A DNA stretch of 64,000 nucleotides, taken from contig NZ_VCDI01000001.1 of NCBI RefSeq assembly GCF_005844085.1, forward strand, positions 372,001-436,000. Reading direction: 5' to 3'. The DNA comes from Lichenicoccus roseus. Lineage in GTDB: Bacteria; Pseudomonadota; Alphaproteobacteria; Acetobacterales; Acetobacteraceae. The translations under genes were made by a program, and so were the position numbers. The notes below the pieces were generated by a model that did no database searches, was not told where the DNA came from, and saw only the letters and a list, made by a program, of their open reading frames with translations. Below, one piece after another: positions 37,834 to 51,351 of this stretch. How positions within the stretch are numbered: position 1 is the first letter of the stretch; every line of letters starts with the position of its first letter.

Positions 37834-39831
37834 CTAGCTGGTTACGCGGCCGGACGCATTGTTTGTCGTGTTCATCAAGGCTTCGACGAGAACCCCGAAC
37901 TGCGCGAGTACCCTCGGGTGATCCACACGGAAGTTGGCGAAATGCGGATCGTTCTCTGCCGAGGACACCGCCACCAGCCGCGGCGCCCCGGCATCGTCCT
38001 CGACGGCGTCTGGATCGATGAACAGCAGCCTGCTCGGACGCTCGATGGTGCGCGGCGCGTCGTAGATGTGCAGGTCGTCGCGCCCGAGCAGGTTGGCCCG
38101 GCTGGTCAACACCAGCCCCGGCTTGTTGCAGGCCCAGCGATACTTGGCGAGGCTGGCGCCCCAGATCGACAGGAAGCCATCGCACAGCTGCGTCCAGGCA
38201 AGGCTGTGCTGCAGCGTCGCCCCCAGCGTGTCGACGATGGCGATATCGAGGCCGGCGGCGGCTTCGCGCAGCCCTGCCGCGATGCCGCGCTCGACCAGCA
38301 GCGGCGGCGTTGCGGCGAGCCACTCGCCATGGCTCTGGATGGTGCCGGCGGCGCTGTTCGCATCCCAGCTGTTGTGACCGTCGATCACCACCGTCGCCCC
38401 CGGCCAGCGCTGCGCGATCATGGCGATGGCCTCGGCCATGAAGTCGCCGAGATCCACCAGCGTGCGGTTCTCCACCCGCAGCCCGAGCACGATCACCGGT
38501 GCGCCCCGGCGGCGGCTTTCGGCGGCCATCGCGCGGGCAGCGGGATAGCCGGCATCGTTGCGGGCGAGGCGCTGCAGCCTCCGGCGCAGCTTCTCCGAGA
38601 CACACTCGCCGGTCAGCCGTACCGCGCAGACGCCCTCGCGGTAGAGATAGGGCCGCACCTCGCGCCCGTGTGTGAAATCGCGCCGGACATGGTGGCGCAG
38701 TTCGGGAAACACCCGGTCGGTGGCGCCCCAGAGTTCGATCGCCCGGCACGGTCCGGGCACGATCCACTCCGGCAGCAACGGCCCGGGATGGCGGTCGAGC
38801 AGATGCTCGATCCCGGACAGCTCGTTCCAGAGCTGGTGGCCGAGATGCGTACCGGGCGTGCCGCGCAGCACGCTGGCGACGCGCTGTGCGCCGCGGGCGA
38901 GATACGGCACCAGATCCGCCGCCTCGTTCGCCGCATGGACCAGCAGAAGCTGCTGCACGCCGGGCGCGAAATAGGTCCCCAGCAGGTGTCTCGTCCAGGC
39001 ATCCGGCACCACCAGCAGGTCGAGCGCCGGCAGATAGACCGCGATAGCCCGGAAACGATGGTCCGAGGCAACGACGTAGAAGGCGAGGCCGGCGGAGATG
39101 TCGGCATAGCGGTAGGCGATGCGAAAATCGTCCAGGTAGAGGCTGCCCTGGCAGCGCAACGGTCGTCCGTCGATCGGGCTGGGATACCGCAGCATGCCAT
39201 CCGTGGTCGCAGCCAGGACGCGATCCTCGAACGGCACCGACAGCCCGGCCTCGAGATGGGCGCGCGAGAGCGGCTCCCCGGCGGGAGGTGCGGCTTCATC
39301 CGGCCACATCGTCTCCGCCATGTCGGCTACCGACACGATCCCGGGGGCGAGCAGCGCGTCCGCCGCCGCCAGGTCGACGAGCTGCCGCCGCAGCGCCTGG
39401 TTGATCGAGGCGAAGGCCTGCGCCTCGCGCGACAGCAGCGGGATCGCCAGCATCAGCACGTCGCGCGCGATCCGCCGCAGCACCGGCACGACCGCCTCGC
39501 TCAGCGCATCCACCTGATCGGCGTCGAGATCCTCGATGCAGTCGCCGAGCCTGCGCAAACGCGCGTCGAGCAGCCAGGCAACCCGCAAGCCGTCGAGATT
39601 ACGGAACTCGAGGACCAGGAAAGGTGGCAGGCCCGCGTAGAGCAGGCTCGGTGTCCAGCCCTGGACGAACCGTTCGAACTGCAATCCCGCCCCGTCCAGC
39701 AGCGGATGCAAGCCGCCGTCGGAAGCACGCAGATACTGACGGCCATCCTGCTCGACGACCGGATCCGCCAGCAGGAGCGGAAATGCCATGCCCATCGCCG
39801 ACACAAGCGGCGCGGCGCGGTGAAGAGTCAA
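37834..39831 (-). CDS. Unrecognised 665-residue protein, possible glycosyltransferase
   Basis: I do not recognise this family. The 665-residue chain is soluble-looking, with no signal peptide and no long transmembrane helix. The N-terminal ~350 residues are Leu/Ala/Asp-rich. The middle holds the string GTHLGHQLWNELSGIEHLL, reminiscent of conserved His/Asn motifs in some glycosyltransferases. The C-terminal ~250 residues (VIVLGLRVENRTLVDLGDF, VVIDGHNSW, LSIWGASLAKYRWACNKPG) look like a GT-B-type domain with a C-terminal donor-binding fold. It heads the FAD oxidoreductase-SDR-isomerase group, which supports a sugar-linked role; this is inference. Confidence 0.6.
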   Translation of the reverse strand: MTLHRAAPLVSAMGMAFPLLLADPVVEQDGRQYLRASDGGLHPLLDGAGLQFERFVQGWTPSLLYAGLPPFLVLEFRNLDGLRVAWLLDARLRRLGDCIEDLDADQVDALSEAVVPVLRRIARDVLMLAIPLLSREAQAFASINQALRRQLVDLAAADALLAPGIVSVADMAETMWPDEAAPPAGEPLSRAHLEAGLSVPFEDRVLAATTDGMLRYPSPIDGRPLRCQGSLYLDDFRIAYRYADISAGLAFYVVASDHRFRAIAVYLPALDLLVVPDAWTRHLLGTYFAPGVQQLLLVHAANEAADLVPYLARGAQRVASVLRGTPGTHLGHQLWNELSGIEHLLDRHPGPLLPEWIVPGPCRAIELWGATDRVFPELRHHVRRDFTHGREVRPYLYREGVCAVRLTGECVSEKLRRRLQRLARNDAGYPAARAMAAESRRRGAPVIVLGLRVENRTLVDLGDFMAEAIAMIAQRWPGATVVIDGHNSWDANSAAGTIQSHGEWLAATPPLLVERGIAAGLREAAAGLDIAIVDTLGATLQHSLAWTQLCDGFLSIWGASLAKYRWACNKPGLVLTSRANLLGRDDLHIYDAPRTIERPSRLLFIDPDAVEDDAGAPRLVAVSSAENDPHFANFRVDHPRVLAQFGVLVEALMNTTNNASGRVTS

Positions 39832-39870
39832 ACTTCGCCGGCCCTCGAAACAGCCTCGCCGGGCAGGGTG

Positions 39871-40689
39871 CTAGTGGTTGCGGTCTATGCTGAAGTGGTA
39901 GGCCTCGCGCATCTCGGAGGCGACCGGAACGCCACCCTGGATCGCCGGCTGGAAATGCCACGAGGCAACCGCATTGCGTGCCGCCCGGTCGAGATCGGCG
40001 TAGCCCGAGCTCTGCACGATGGTGACGCTGGACGCATGACCATCCGGCGCCACCTCGGTCACCAGATAGACGGTGCCTTCCTCGCCACGCAGGCCGGCGG
40101 CACGCGGATAGGCGGCCGGCTTGTTGATGTAGTGGTCGTCTGGCTTGGCCGGAATGGTGCGCTGGTCCACCAGTCCCCATCCGGGCTGGCCGTCGATGTC
40201 GAGATTGACCTGCGCCATCTGCGCGGGCGGGGCCGGCGGCGGCGTCACTTGGCTCGCGGTGCCGGCCTTGTCGGCACCCTGCTGCATATCGGGAGATGGC
40301 GCGGGTGGCGGCACCGCCGGCCCGTCGGGAGCATTCATCGCCTGCATGCCGCCGCCCGCCTTCGGCTGCTCCGGGGCCGCCTTCGGGGATGGCGGGGGCG
40401 CCTTCTGCGGCGGCGGCGTGCCGCCCACCGTGGGCGTGTCCTGCTTCACCATCACGATGTCGGCTTCGGGCGGCGGGGGTGGTGGCGGCGGCGGTGCCCC
40501 TCGCAGGGCACGCGGGATCAGCGCCGGCGCCTCCACGATCGCGCCGACCATCATGACGTGGAACAGCACCGCGATGGCGCCGGCGCCGGCCAGCATCTCG
40601 CGCCGGCGACGTCCCCCCCAGGCCGCCGACGGCACGAACAGGCGCACCCGCTGGCGTCCTGGCCCGACACCGGCGGCGGGCGCGGCCAT
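39871..40689 (-). CDS. TonB-family energy transducer
   Basis: A 272-residue protein. A basic N-region precedes one transmembrane segment (MLAGAGAIAVLFHVMMVGAI), a proline-rich periplasmic linker with a run of nine Pro, and a C-terminal TonB domain (YPRAAGLRGEEGTVYLVTEV, then SSVTIVQSSGYADLDRAA and NAVASWHFQPA). It couples the proton motive force, through ExbB/ExbD, to outer-membrane receptors. No exbB/exbD or receptor is in this window. The ATG at 40689 is chosen for length; upstream in-frame starts exist. Confidence 0.85.
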   Translation of the reverse strand: MAAPAAGVGPGRQRVRLFVPSAAWGGRRRREMLAGAGAIAVLFHVMMVGAIVEAPALIPRALRGAPPPPPPPPPEADIVMVKQDTPTVGGTPPPQKAPPPSPKAAPEQPKAGGGMQAMNAPDGPAVPPPAPSPDMQQGADKAGTASQVTPPPAPPAQMAQVNLDIDGQPGWGLVDQRTIPAKPDDHYINKPAAYPRAAGLRGEEGTVYLVTEVAPDGHASSVTIVQSSGYADLDRAARNAVASWHFQPAIQGGVPVASEMREAYHFSIDRNH

Positions 40690-40804
40690 CGAAGGCTCGA
40701 TACGGGCGCTCCTGGCCTTGGGTGAGGACACCGCGGCCGGCCCGGTCAGGGGTCGGCCCGGCACAGGGACGACGCGCCCAGGACGACACGCAGGAGGAGC
40801 ACCG

Positions 40805-41416
40805 CTACACGCGCAGGCGGGCGGGGATCGGCAATCCCAGCCGATCCGGGATGTCCCAGACCTCGTGCACCGTGCGAACCGGGACGAAGCCGGCCCGGAC
40901 ATACGTCCCGAGCGCACGCGGATGGTCAGCCGTGCAGGTATTGACGCGTATGGCGGCACCGGGACGCAGGCCGGTCCGGCGCCATGCCTCGGCGATCGCC
41001 GCATGCAGGAAGGCGGACCCGACGCCCTGCCCGACCAGATGCGGCATCAGGCCGAAATAGCCGATATTCACCTCGTTGCCCTGCCGTGCGTCGAGCTCGA
41101 AGAAGCCGCCGGGCTCACCCTGGTGATACAGCACGTGCAGCGAGATGCGCGGGTGCGACAGCAGCGCAGCCAGTTCGGCGTCCGGAGCCATCCGCCGCAG
41201 CCACCAGCAGTAGTCCTGGCCCACCGACGCATACAGGTAGCGATAGAAACCCACCGTCGGGGACGGGACGGTCACCACCTGGAAGCCGTCCGGGAGGGCG
41301 GGCGGCGGCTCGGTCGGGGGACGCATCATGCGCAGGAACGTCACGTCGACGCCGATGCGGGTGCTGGATGGCGGTGGCGATCTCAAGGATGGAGCGGCGT
41401 GGATCTGCTGGGCCAT
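40805..41416 (-). CDS. GNAT-family N-acetyltransferase
   Basis: About 203 residues. The acetyl-CoA-binding region is [18 protein letters not shown] followed by [12 protein letters not shown], with the later motif [15 protein letters not shown] typical of GNAT domains. The N-terminal ~40 residues are variable and Pro/Ser-rich. The start is uncertain (GTG at 41449, ATG at 41416 or a later Met near 41329). Substrate unknown. It stands between rpoD and tonB, reading the same way. Confidence 0.8.
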   Translation of the reverse strand: MAQQIHAAPSLRSPPPSSTRIGVDVTFLRMMRPPTEPPPALPDGFQVVTVPSPTVGFYRYLYASVGQDYCWWLRRMAPDAELAALLSHPRISLHVLYHQGEPGGFFELDARQGNEVNIGYFGLMPHLVGQGVGSAFLHAAIAEAWRRTGLRPGAAIRVNTCTADHPRALGTYVRAGFVPVRTVHEVWDIPDRLGLPIPARLRV

Positions 41417-41456
41417 GACAGGCGGGTTCCCAAGGACGACGGCGGGCACGGCTAGG

Positions 41457-41484
41457 CCGGCTGGCAGGATCGTATGCCAGCCGG
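41457..41484 (-). terminator. Hairpin downstream of rpoD, possible terminator
   Basis: A perfect 10-bp stem (CCGGCTGGCA at 41457-41466 with TGCCAGCCGG at 41475-41484) closes an 8-nt loop 16 nt after the rpoD stop. There is no U tract on the minus strand, so it may be Rho-assisted termination or a stabilising structure at the 3' end of the rpoD mRNA. Confidence 0.55.
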
Positions 41485-41500
41485 TTGAGCCGCCAGTTCC

Positions 41501-43441
<1,941 letters not shown>

Positions 43442-43549
43442 CGCCTAACCAACTCCACAGTCTGACGCACTGCCCCGGAGATCCGGGGGGCAGGCCGTTA
43501 ACGCTTCAATGCCGTGGGATCGCGGTCAGCGGCGACCGATCCCCCTACT

Positions 43550-45496
43550 CTAGCTGTCTTCATCCGCCTGCTCGCCAACCCGCAAGGCCGAACAGGCTTC
43601 CGAGAGTGCGCGCAGGCGGCGATGGGACGGCTCGTCGTTGCGCTCGACCCACTGGCGCAACGCGGCCTGCATCTCCTGCTCCAGCCGCTCGAAGTTGAGC
43701 AGACCGAAATAGTGCCACCAACGTGCCTCGACCTCGGCCGGCATATCGCCTGCATCGACCTGCTCCGCGAGAGGCAAGGGTTGCCGGCCAAGAACCGCGT
43801 CGAGCTGTGTCGACAATCCGGCTAGCGTCAGGTGGTCGATCAGAGCTTGCGAGTCAAGAGCCGGTGCGCCCACCCCGGGGCCCGGCGCGTCGTCATCGCC
43901 GCCGATGGTGCTGGCCCAGGCGATCACGTGTTCCCGCACCTGACGCAACCCGTCCGGCAGTTCCAGCCCGCAATACGCCTCCTCGACGTCGTGCAGCAAC
44001 TCCGGATGGCGCAGCAGGATGGCGGTCAGGATGCGGCTGCGTTCGGCGCGCACCCCCGAACCGTCGACCGGCCGGCGGATCGCCACCATGCCCGCGGCAC
44101 CCGCGCCCGGACCGGGGCGGCCGCCGGACATCCTGCCCAGGCCGGCCGGCGACGCCCCGCCCTGTCCCGAACCGCGGCCGCCGGCGCTGCCGTTCTGGTC
44201 CGTCCGGCGTCGGCGGAAGGTCTCGAAGAACCGGTCCAGCAGCGTGCGCCGGTACTCGGCGGCCAGCGTCTTGTTGCCGATCCGGCCGGCGGCATCGACC
44301 AGCCGCGCGTGCAGGGCGGCGCGCTGCTCCGGGCCGGGATCGTGCACGCCCTCGGAGAGCAGCTCGAACAGCACGTCGCCGATCGGACGCGCGGCTGCGA
44401 GCACGGCGCGCATCGTGCCCGCGCCCTGCGCCCGCATCAGGCTATCCGGATCCTCGCCGTCGGGCAGGCGGCAGAAGCGCAGGGTGCGTTCCATGTCGAG
44501 CAGCGGCAGCGCGGTCTCGGCGGCCTTGATGGCGGCGCGACGGCCCGCCGCATCGCCGTCGAAGCACAGCACCGGCTGCGGCGAGGCACGCCACAGCGCC
44601 TCGAGCTGCTCGATGGTCAGCGCCGTTCCGAGCGGCGCCACGGCGCCCCGGATGCCGGCCTGGTGCAGCGCGATCACGTCCATGTAGCCCTCGACCACCA
44701 CCAGCGGCTCCGGCGCCGCGGCCTTGCCGGACGGGGACACCGCCCGCAGCGCCTCCTGGGCGCGGTCGAGGGCGAACAGGGTGCGTCGCTTCGAGAACAG
44801 CGCGGTTTCCGGGCCGTTCAGGTATTTCGGCTGGCCGTCGCCGAGGATGCGGCCGCCGAAGCTCACCAGGCTGCCGCGCCGGTCGCGGATCGGGAAGGTG
44901 ATGCGGTTGAAGAACAGCTCGCCTTTCGGACGCCCGGCCTCGTCGAGGCGCATCAGCCCTGCCTCCGCCATCAGGGAGGCTTCGATGCCCTGCTCGTGCA
45001 GCTGCGCGGCCAGGTTGCCGCGCCCATCCCCCGACCAGCCCAGGCCGAATGCCGCAATGGTCGCCTCGCCCAGGCCGCGTTTCCGCAGGTAGGCAAGGCC
45101 CTCCCGCCCCTCGGGGGTGGACAGCCGACGCACGAAGCTGCGCTGCGCCGCCTCCAGCGCCTCTGCCAGCGTCCTGGCACGGGCCGCGGCACCGCGCGCG
45201 GCCTCGGTCTGCCGCGGCACCTCGAGACCCGCCTCGGCGGCCAGAGCGTTCACGGTTTCCAGGAAGGACTGCCCGCCGCTCTGCATGGCGAACGAGATCA
45301 CGTCGCCATGGGCGCCGCAGCCGAAGCAGTGGAAATGGTCGTCATAGACATAGAAGGACGGCGTCTTCTCGCCGTGGAAGGGGCAGCACGCCTTCCAGTT
45401 GCGCCCCGACCGGGTCAGCCGGGCACGCCGTCCGATCACCGCCGCGATCGGGGTGCGCGCCCTGAGCTCGTCCAGGAAGGCGGGATCGAACGCCAT
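43550..45496 (-). CDS. dnaG: DNA primase
   Basis: A 648-residue primase that makes RNA primers for replication. It has the N-terminal CHC2-type zinc-binding domain (CCPFHGEKTPSFYVY with HCFGCGAHGDV), the RNA polymerase core/TOPRIM with VVEGYMDVIALHQAG and LCFDGDAAGRRAA, and a variable C-terminal helicase-binding region preceded by a Gly/Ala-rich linker around residue 450. It lies between the yqeY-like gene and rpoD. Confidence 0.97.
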   Translation of the reverse strand: MAFDPAFLDELRARTPIAAVIGRRARLTRSGRNWKACCPFHGEKTPSFYVYDDHFHCFGCGAHGDVISFAMQSGGQSFLETVNALAAEAGLEVPRQTEAARGAAARARTLAEALEAAQRSFVRRLSTPEGREGLAYLRKRGLGEATIAAFGLGWSGDGRGNLAAQLHEQGIEASLMAEAGLMRLDEAGRPKGELFFNRITFPIRDRRGSLVSFGGRILGDGQPKYLNGPETALFSKRRTLFALDRAQEALRAVSPSGKAAAPEPLVVVEGYMDVIALHQAGIRGAVAPLGTALTIEQLEALWRASPQPVLCFDGDAAGRRAAIKAAETALPLLDMERTLRFCRLPDGEDPDSLMRAQGAGTMRAVLAAARPIGDVLFELLSEGVHDPGPEQRAALHARLVDAAGRIGNKTLAAEYRRTLLDRFFETFRRRRTDQNGSAGGRGSGQGGASPAGLGRMSGGRPGPGAGAAGMVAIRRPVDGSGVRAERSRILTAILLRHPELLHDVEEAYCGLELPDGLRQVREHVIAWASTIGGDDDAPGPGVGAPALDSQALIDHLTLAGLSTQLDAVLGRQPLPLAEQVDAGDMPAEVEARWWHYFGLLNFERLEQEMQAALRQWVERNDEPSHRRLRALSEACSALRVGEQADEDS

Positions 45497-45521
45497 CGCT
45501 ACGCCGGGCCGCGCGGCGGGA

Positions 45522-45977
45522 TCAGGACAGCCTTGCCTTCACCAGCGCGTTGGCGCGCGCCATGTCGAGGCCGGCGCCGTGCGCTGCCTTCAGCACCGCC
45601 ATGACGCGGCCCATGTCCCGCATCCCCGTGGCGCCGGTCCCGGCCACTGCCGCATCCACCGCGGCTTCGAGGGCGGCGCTGTCCATCGGCGCCGGCAGGT
45701 AGGCCTCCAGGATGACGATCTCCGCATCCTCCTTGGCGGCCAGCTCGCCGCGGCCACCCTGCAGGTAGAGCGACGCCGCCTCGGAGCGCTGCTTGACCAT
45801 GTTGCGGAGCGCCGAGACGATCTCGTCGTCGCCGATGCCCTCGACACCCTTCGGCCGCGCCGCGATGTCGAGATCCTTCACCCGGGCCAGCACCATGCGC
45901 AGCGTCGAGAGCTTGGCGGCATCGCCCGCCTTCATCGCCAGCTTCATGTCGTCGGTGAAGCGTGCTCGCAGCGTCAT
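45522..45977 (-). CDS. GatB/YqeY domain-containing protein
   Basis: A 151-residue protein with the YqeY fold, a homologue of the tail of GatB, the tRNA-dependent amidotransferase subunit. Conserved strings are DMKLAMKAGDAAKLSTLRMV, EIVSALRNMVKQR and EIVILEAYLPAPM. It probably binds tRNA or helps charge it, but the function of stand-alone YqeY is unclear. It is upstream of dnaG (25-bp gap), the usual neighbour order yqeY-dnaG-rpoD. It diverges from carA. Confidence 0.88.
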   Translation of the reverse strand: MTLRARFTDDMKLAMKAGDAAKLSTLRMVLARVKDLDIAARPKGVEGIGDDEIVSALRNMVKQRSEAASLYLQGGRGELAAKEDAEIVILEAYLPAPMDSAALEAAVDAAVAGTGATGMRDMGRVMAVLKAAHGAGLDMARANALVKARLS

Positions 45978-46070
45978 GGATGGAACCTCCGGACAATCAG
46001 GGAAGTTTTCTCCCAGCTAAGTCAGGCCCCCGCAAGGTTGAGAAAATAATTCCCAGCCATGCTGCCGGGT

Positions 46071-46086
46071 CGCTTCAATCGAAGCG
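46071..46086. promoter_or_regulatory. Palindrome upstream of carA
   Basis: CGCTTCAATCGAAGCG is a perfect interrupted palindrome (6-bp arms, 4-bp centre), 48 bp before the carA start, in the 157-bp divergent region shared with the yqeY-like gene. It could be an operator. Because CarA itself carries a helix-turn-helix domain here, self-binding is a testable idea only. Confidence 0.4.
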
Positions 46087-46134
46087 GCGACCTTGGTAGG
46101 ACATAGCCTCCGTCACCAGCGCCGGGGAAGCATC

Positions 46135-47511
46135 ATGGCGATCAGCGTCGAGACCATCATCGAGAAGCTGGGCGGACCGCAGGGTGCTGCGAGCCTGACC
46201 GGCGTCGGTCTCGAGGCGATACGCAAGTGGCGGCAGGCGCGTGCCATTCCGCCGAAGCACTGGAGCGCGGTCAGCAAGGCGACCGGACTCGGGCTGGCCG
46301 ACCTGCAGCTGCAGGCGGAGGACGCACCGTCCGGGTTGAACGCCGCTCCGGATGGCGCCACCGCCGTCCTGGTGCTCGCCGACGGCAGCGTGCTGTGGGG
46401 ACGCGGCTTCGGCGCGCAGACCGGTCCGGGGGGTTCCGGGATCGGCGAGATCTGCTTCTCGACCGGCATGACCGGCTACCAGGAGACCCTGACCGATCCG
46501 TCGTTCGCCGGCCAGATCATCACCTTCACCTTCCCGCATGTCGGCAATGTCGGCACCACCGCCGAGGACGAGGAGGCGATCAACGTCGCCGCCCGGGGGC
46601 TGGTGGTGAAGCAGGACCTGACCGAGCCGTCGAACTGGCGGGCGAGCCAGACCCTGGACGCCTGGCTCCGGCAGCGCGGCATTCCCGGCATCAGCGGCGT
46701 CGACACGCGGGCGCTCACGCTGCGCATCAGAGAGCATGGTCCGCAGACCGGCGTGCTGTCCTATCCGCAGGACGGGCAGTTCGACATCGCCGGCCTGCTC
46801 GGGCAGGCACGCGCCTGGCCGGGACTGGAGGGCATGGACCTCGCCCGCGAGGTGTCCTGCACGCAGAGCTACGAGTGGACCCAGGGCGTCTGGAACTGGG
46901 GTGGCGGCGACGTCGCCGCCGCGACCGGGCCGCGCCGCGTCGTGGCGGTCGACTACGGCGCCAAGCGCAACATATTGCGTTGCCTGGTGACCGCGGGTTG
47001 CCAGGTCACCGTGGTGCCGGCGACCGCCACCGCCGCGGAGATCCTGGCGCATCGGCCGGACGGCGTGTTCCTGTCCAATGGCCCGGGCGACCCCGCGGCC
47101 ACGGCGGAGTATGCGGTGCCGGCGATCAAGGGGGTGCTCGATGCCGGCACCCCGGTGTTCGGCATCTGCCTGGGACACCAGTTGCTGGCGCTGGCCCTCG
47201 GCGCCTCGACCTTCAAGCTGGAGCAGGGCCATCGCGGCGCCAACCAGCCGGTGCGCGACCTGGCCACCGGACGCGTCGAGATCACCAGCCAGAACCATGG
47301 CTTCGCGGTCGACGACAAGAGCCTGCCAGCCGACGTGCGGGTGACGCATCTGAGCCTGTTCGACGGCAGCAACGAGGGCATCGCCAGCGACCGGCTGCCG
47401 GCCTTCTCGGTGCAGTACCATCCGGAGGCGAGCCCTGGCCCATCCGACAGCTTCTACCTGTTCGAGCGCTTCGTGGCGCTGATGGACACCCACCGCCGCG
47501 ACCCGGTCTGA
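46135..47511 (+). CDS. carA: Carbamoyl-phosphate synthase small subunit with N-terminal HTH domain
   Basis: The glutaminase subunit that releases ammonia for carbamoyl phosphate (arginine and pyrimidine synthesis). Residues ~1-60 form an extra Cro/YdaS-like helix-turn-helix domain ([18 protein letters not shown], then [16 protein letters not shown]) not present in standard CarA. The canonical CarA follows: [36 protein letters not shown], the glutaminase Cys in [10 protein letters not shown], and His/Glu in [10 protein letters not shown]. The start at 46135 follows GGGGAAG. It ends 10 nt before carB. Confidence 0.95.
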   Translation: MAISVETIIEKLGGPQGAASLTGVGLEAIRKWRQARAIPPKHWSAVSKATGLGLADLQLQAEDAPSGLNAAPDGATAVLVLADGSVLWGRGFGAQTGPGGSGIGEICFSTGMTGYQETLTDPSFAGQIITFTFPHVGNVGTTAEDEEAINVAARGLVVKQDLTEPSNWRASQTLDAWLRQRGIPGISGVDTRALTLRIREHGPQTGVLSYPQDGQFDIAGLLGQARAWPGLEGMDLAREVSCTQSYEWTQGVWNWGGGDVAAATGPRRVVAVDYGAKRNILRCLVTAGCQVTVVPATATAAEILAHRPDGVFLSNGPGDPAATAEYAVPAIKGVLDAGTPVFGICLGHQLLALALGASTFKLEQGHRGANQPVRDLATGRVEITSQNHGFAVDDKSLPADVRVTHLSLFDGSNEGIASDRLPAFSVQYHPEASPGPSDSFYLFERFVALMDTHRRDPV

Positions 47512-47521
47512 GGAGATTTCC

Positions 47522-50779
<3,258 letters not shown>

Positions 50780-50877
50780 GCAGCACCGCCGGGATCGGAC
50801 CCCTGCTTCCTGGAGGCGTGGGATCCGGTGCCGGCGGGCGAAGCTGTCGGTGGTCAGCTTTCCTTTGGGGATCGGCT

Positions 50878-51351
50878 TTGCAGAAATTTCCGATGACGGG
50901 CCGCGGCCTGCAGCGGCTTGAAGATGAGTTGCGGCGCCTGAAGGGGGAGGAACGCCCGGCGATCATCCGCGCCATCGCCGAGGCGCGCAGCCATGGCGAT
51001 CTGTCCGAGAACGCCGAATACCACGCGGCGCGGGAGCGGCAGTCGTTCGTCGAGGGCCGGATCCAGGAGCTCGAGGAGATCGTGTCGTCGGTCGAGGTGA
51101 TCGAGCCGCACACGCTGTCCGGCGACCACGTGAAGTTCGGCGCCCATGTCAGCCTGGTCGACGAGGAGACCGAAAAGGAGGCGACCTACCAGATCGTCGG
51201 CGTCTACGAGGCCGACATCAAGTCGGGCCTGCTGTCGGTGTCGTCGCCGCTGGCGAAGTCGCTGATCGGCAAGAAGAAGGGCGACAGCATCTCGGTCCCG
51301 GCTCCCGGCGGCGACCGCAGCTACGAGATCCTGAGCATCAGCTACGGTTGA
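50878..51351 (+). CDS. greA: Transcription elongation factor GreA
   Basis: Rescues stalled RNA polymerase by stimulating transcript cleavage. The 157-residue protein has the N-terminal coiled coil with acidic tip ([34 protein letters not shown]) and the C-terminal globular domain. The true start is a TTG at 50878: it is preceded by GGGGA with 6-nt spacing and gives the canonical opening MQKFPMT; a GTG-initiated upstream frame from 50818 is less likely. Its stop overlaps the next gene's start. Confidence 0.95.
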   Translation: MQKFPMTGRGLQRLEDELRRLKGEERPAIIRAIAEARSHGDLSENAEYHAARERQSFVEGRIQELEEIVSSVEVIEPHTLSGDHVKFGAHVSLVDEETEKEATYQIVGVYEADIKSGLLSVSSPLAKSLIGKKKGDSISVPAPGGDRSYEILSISYG

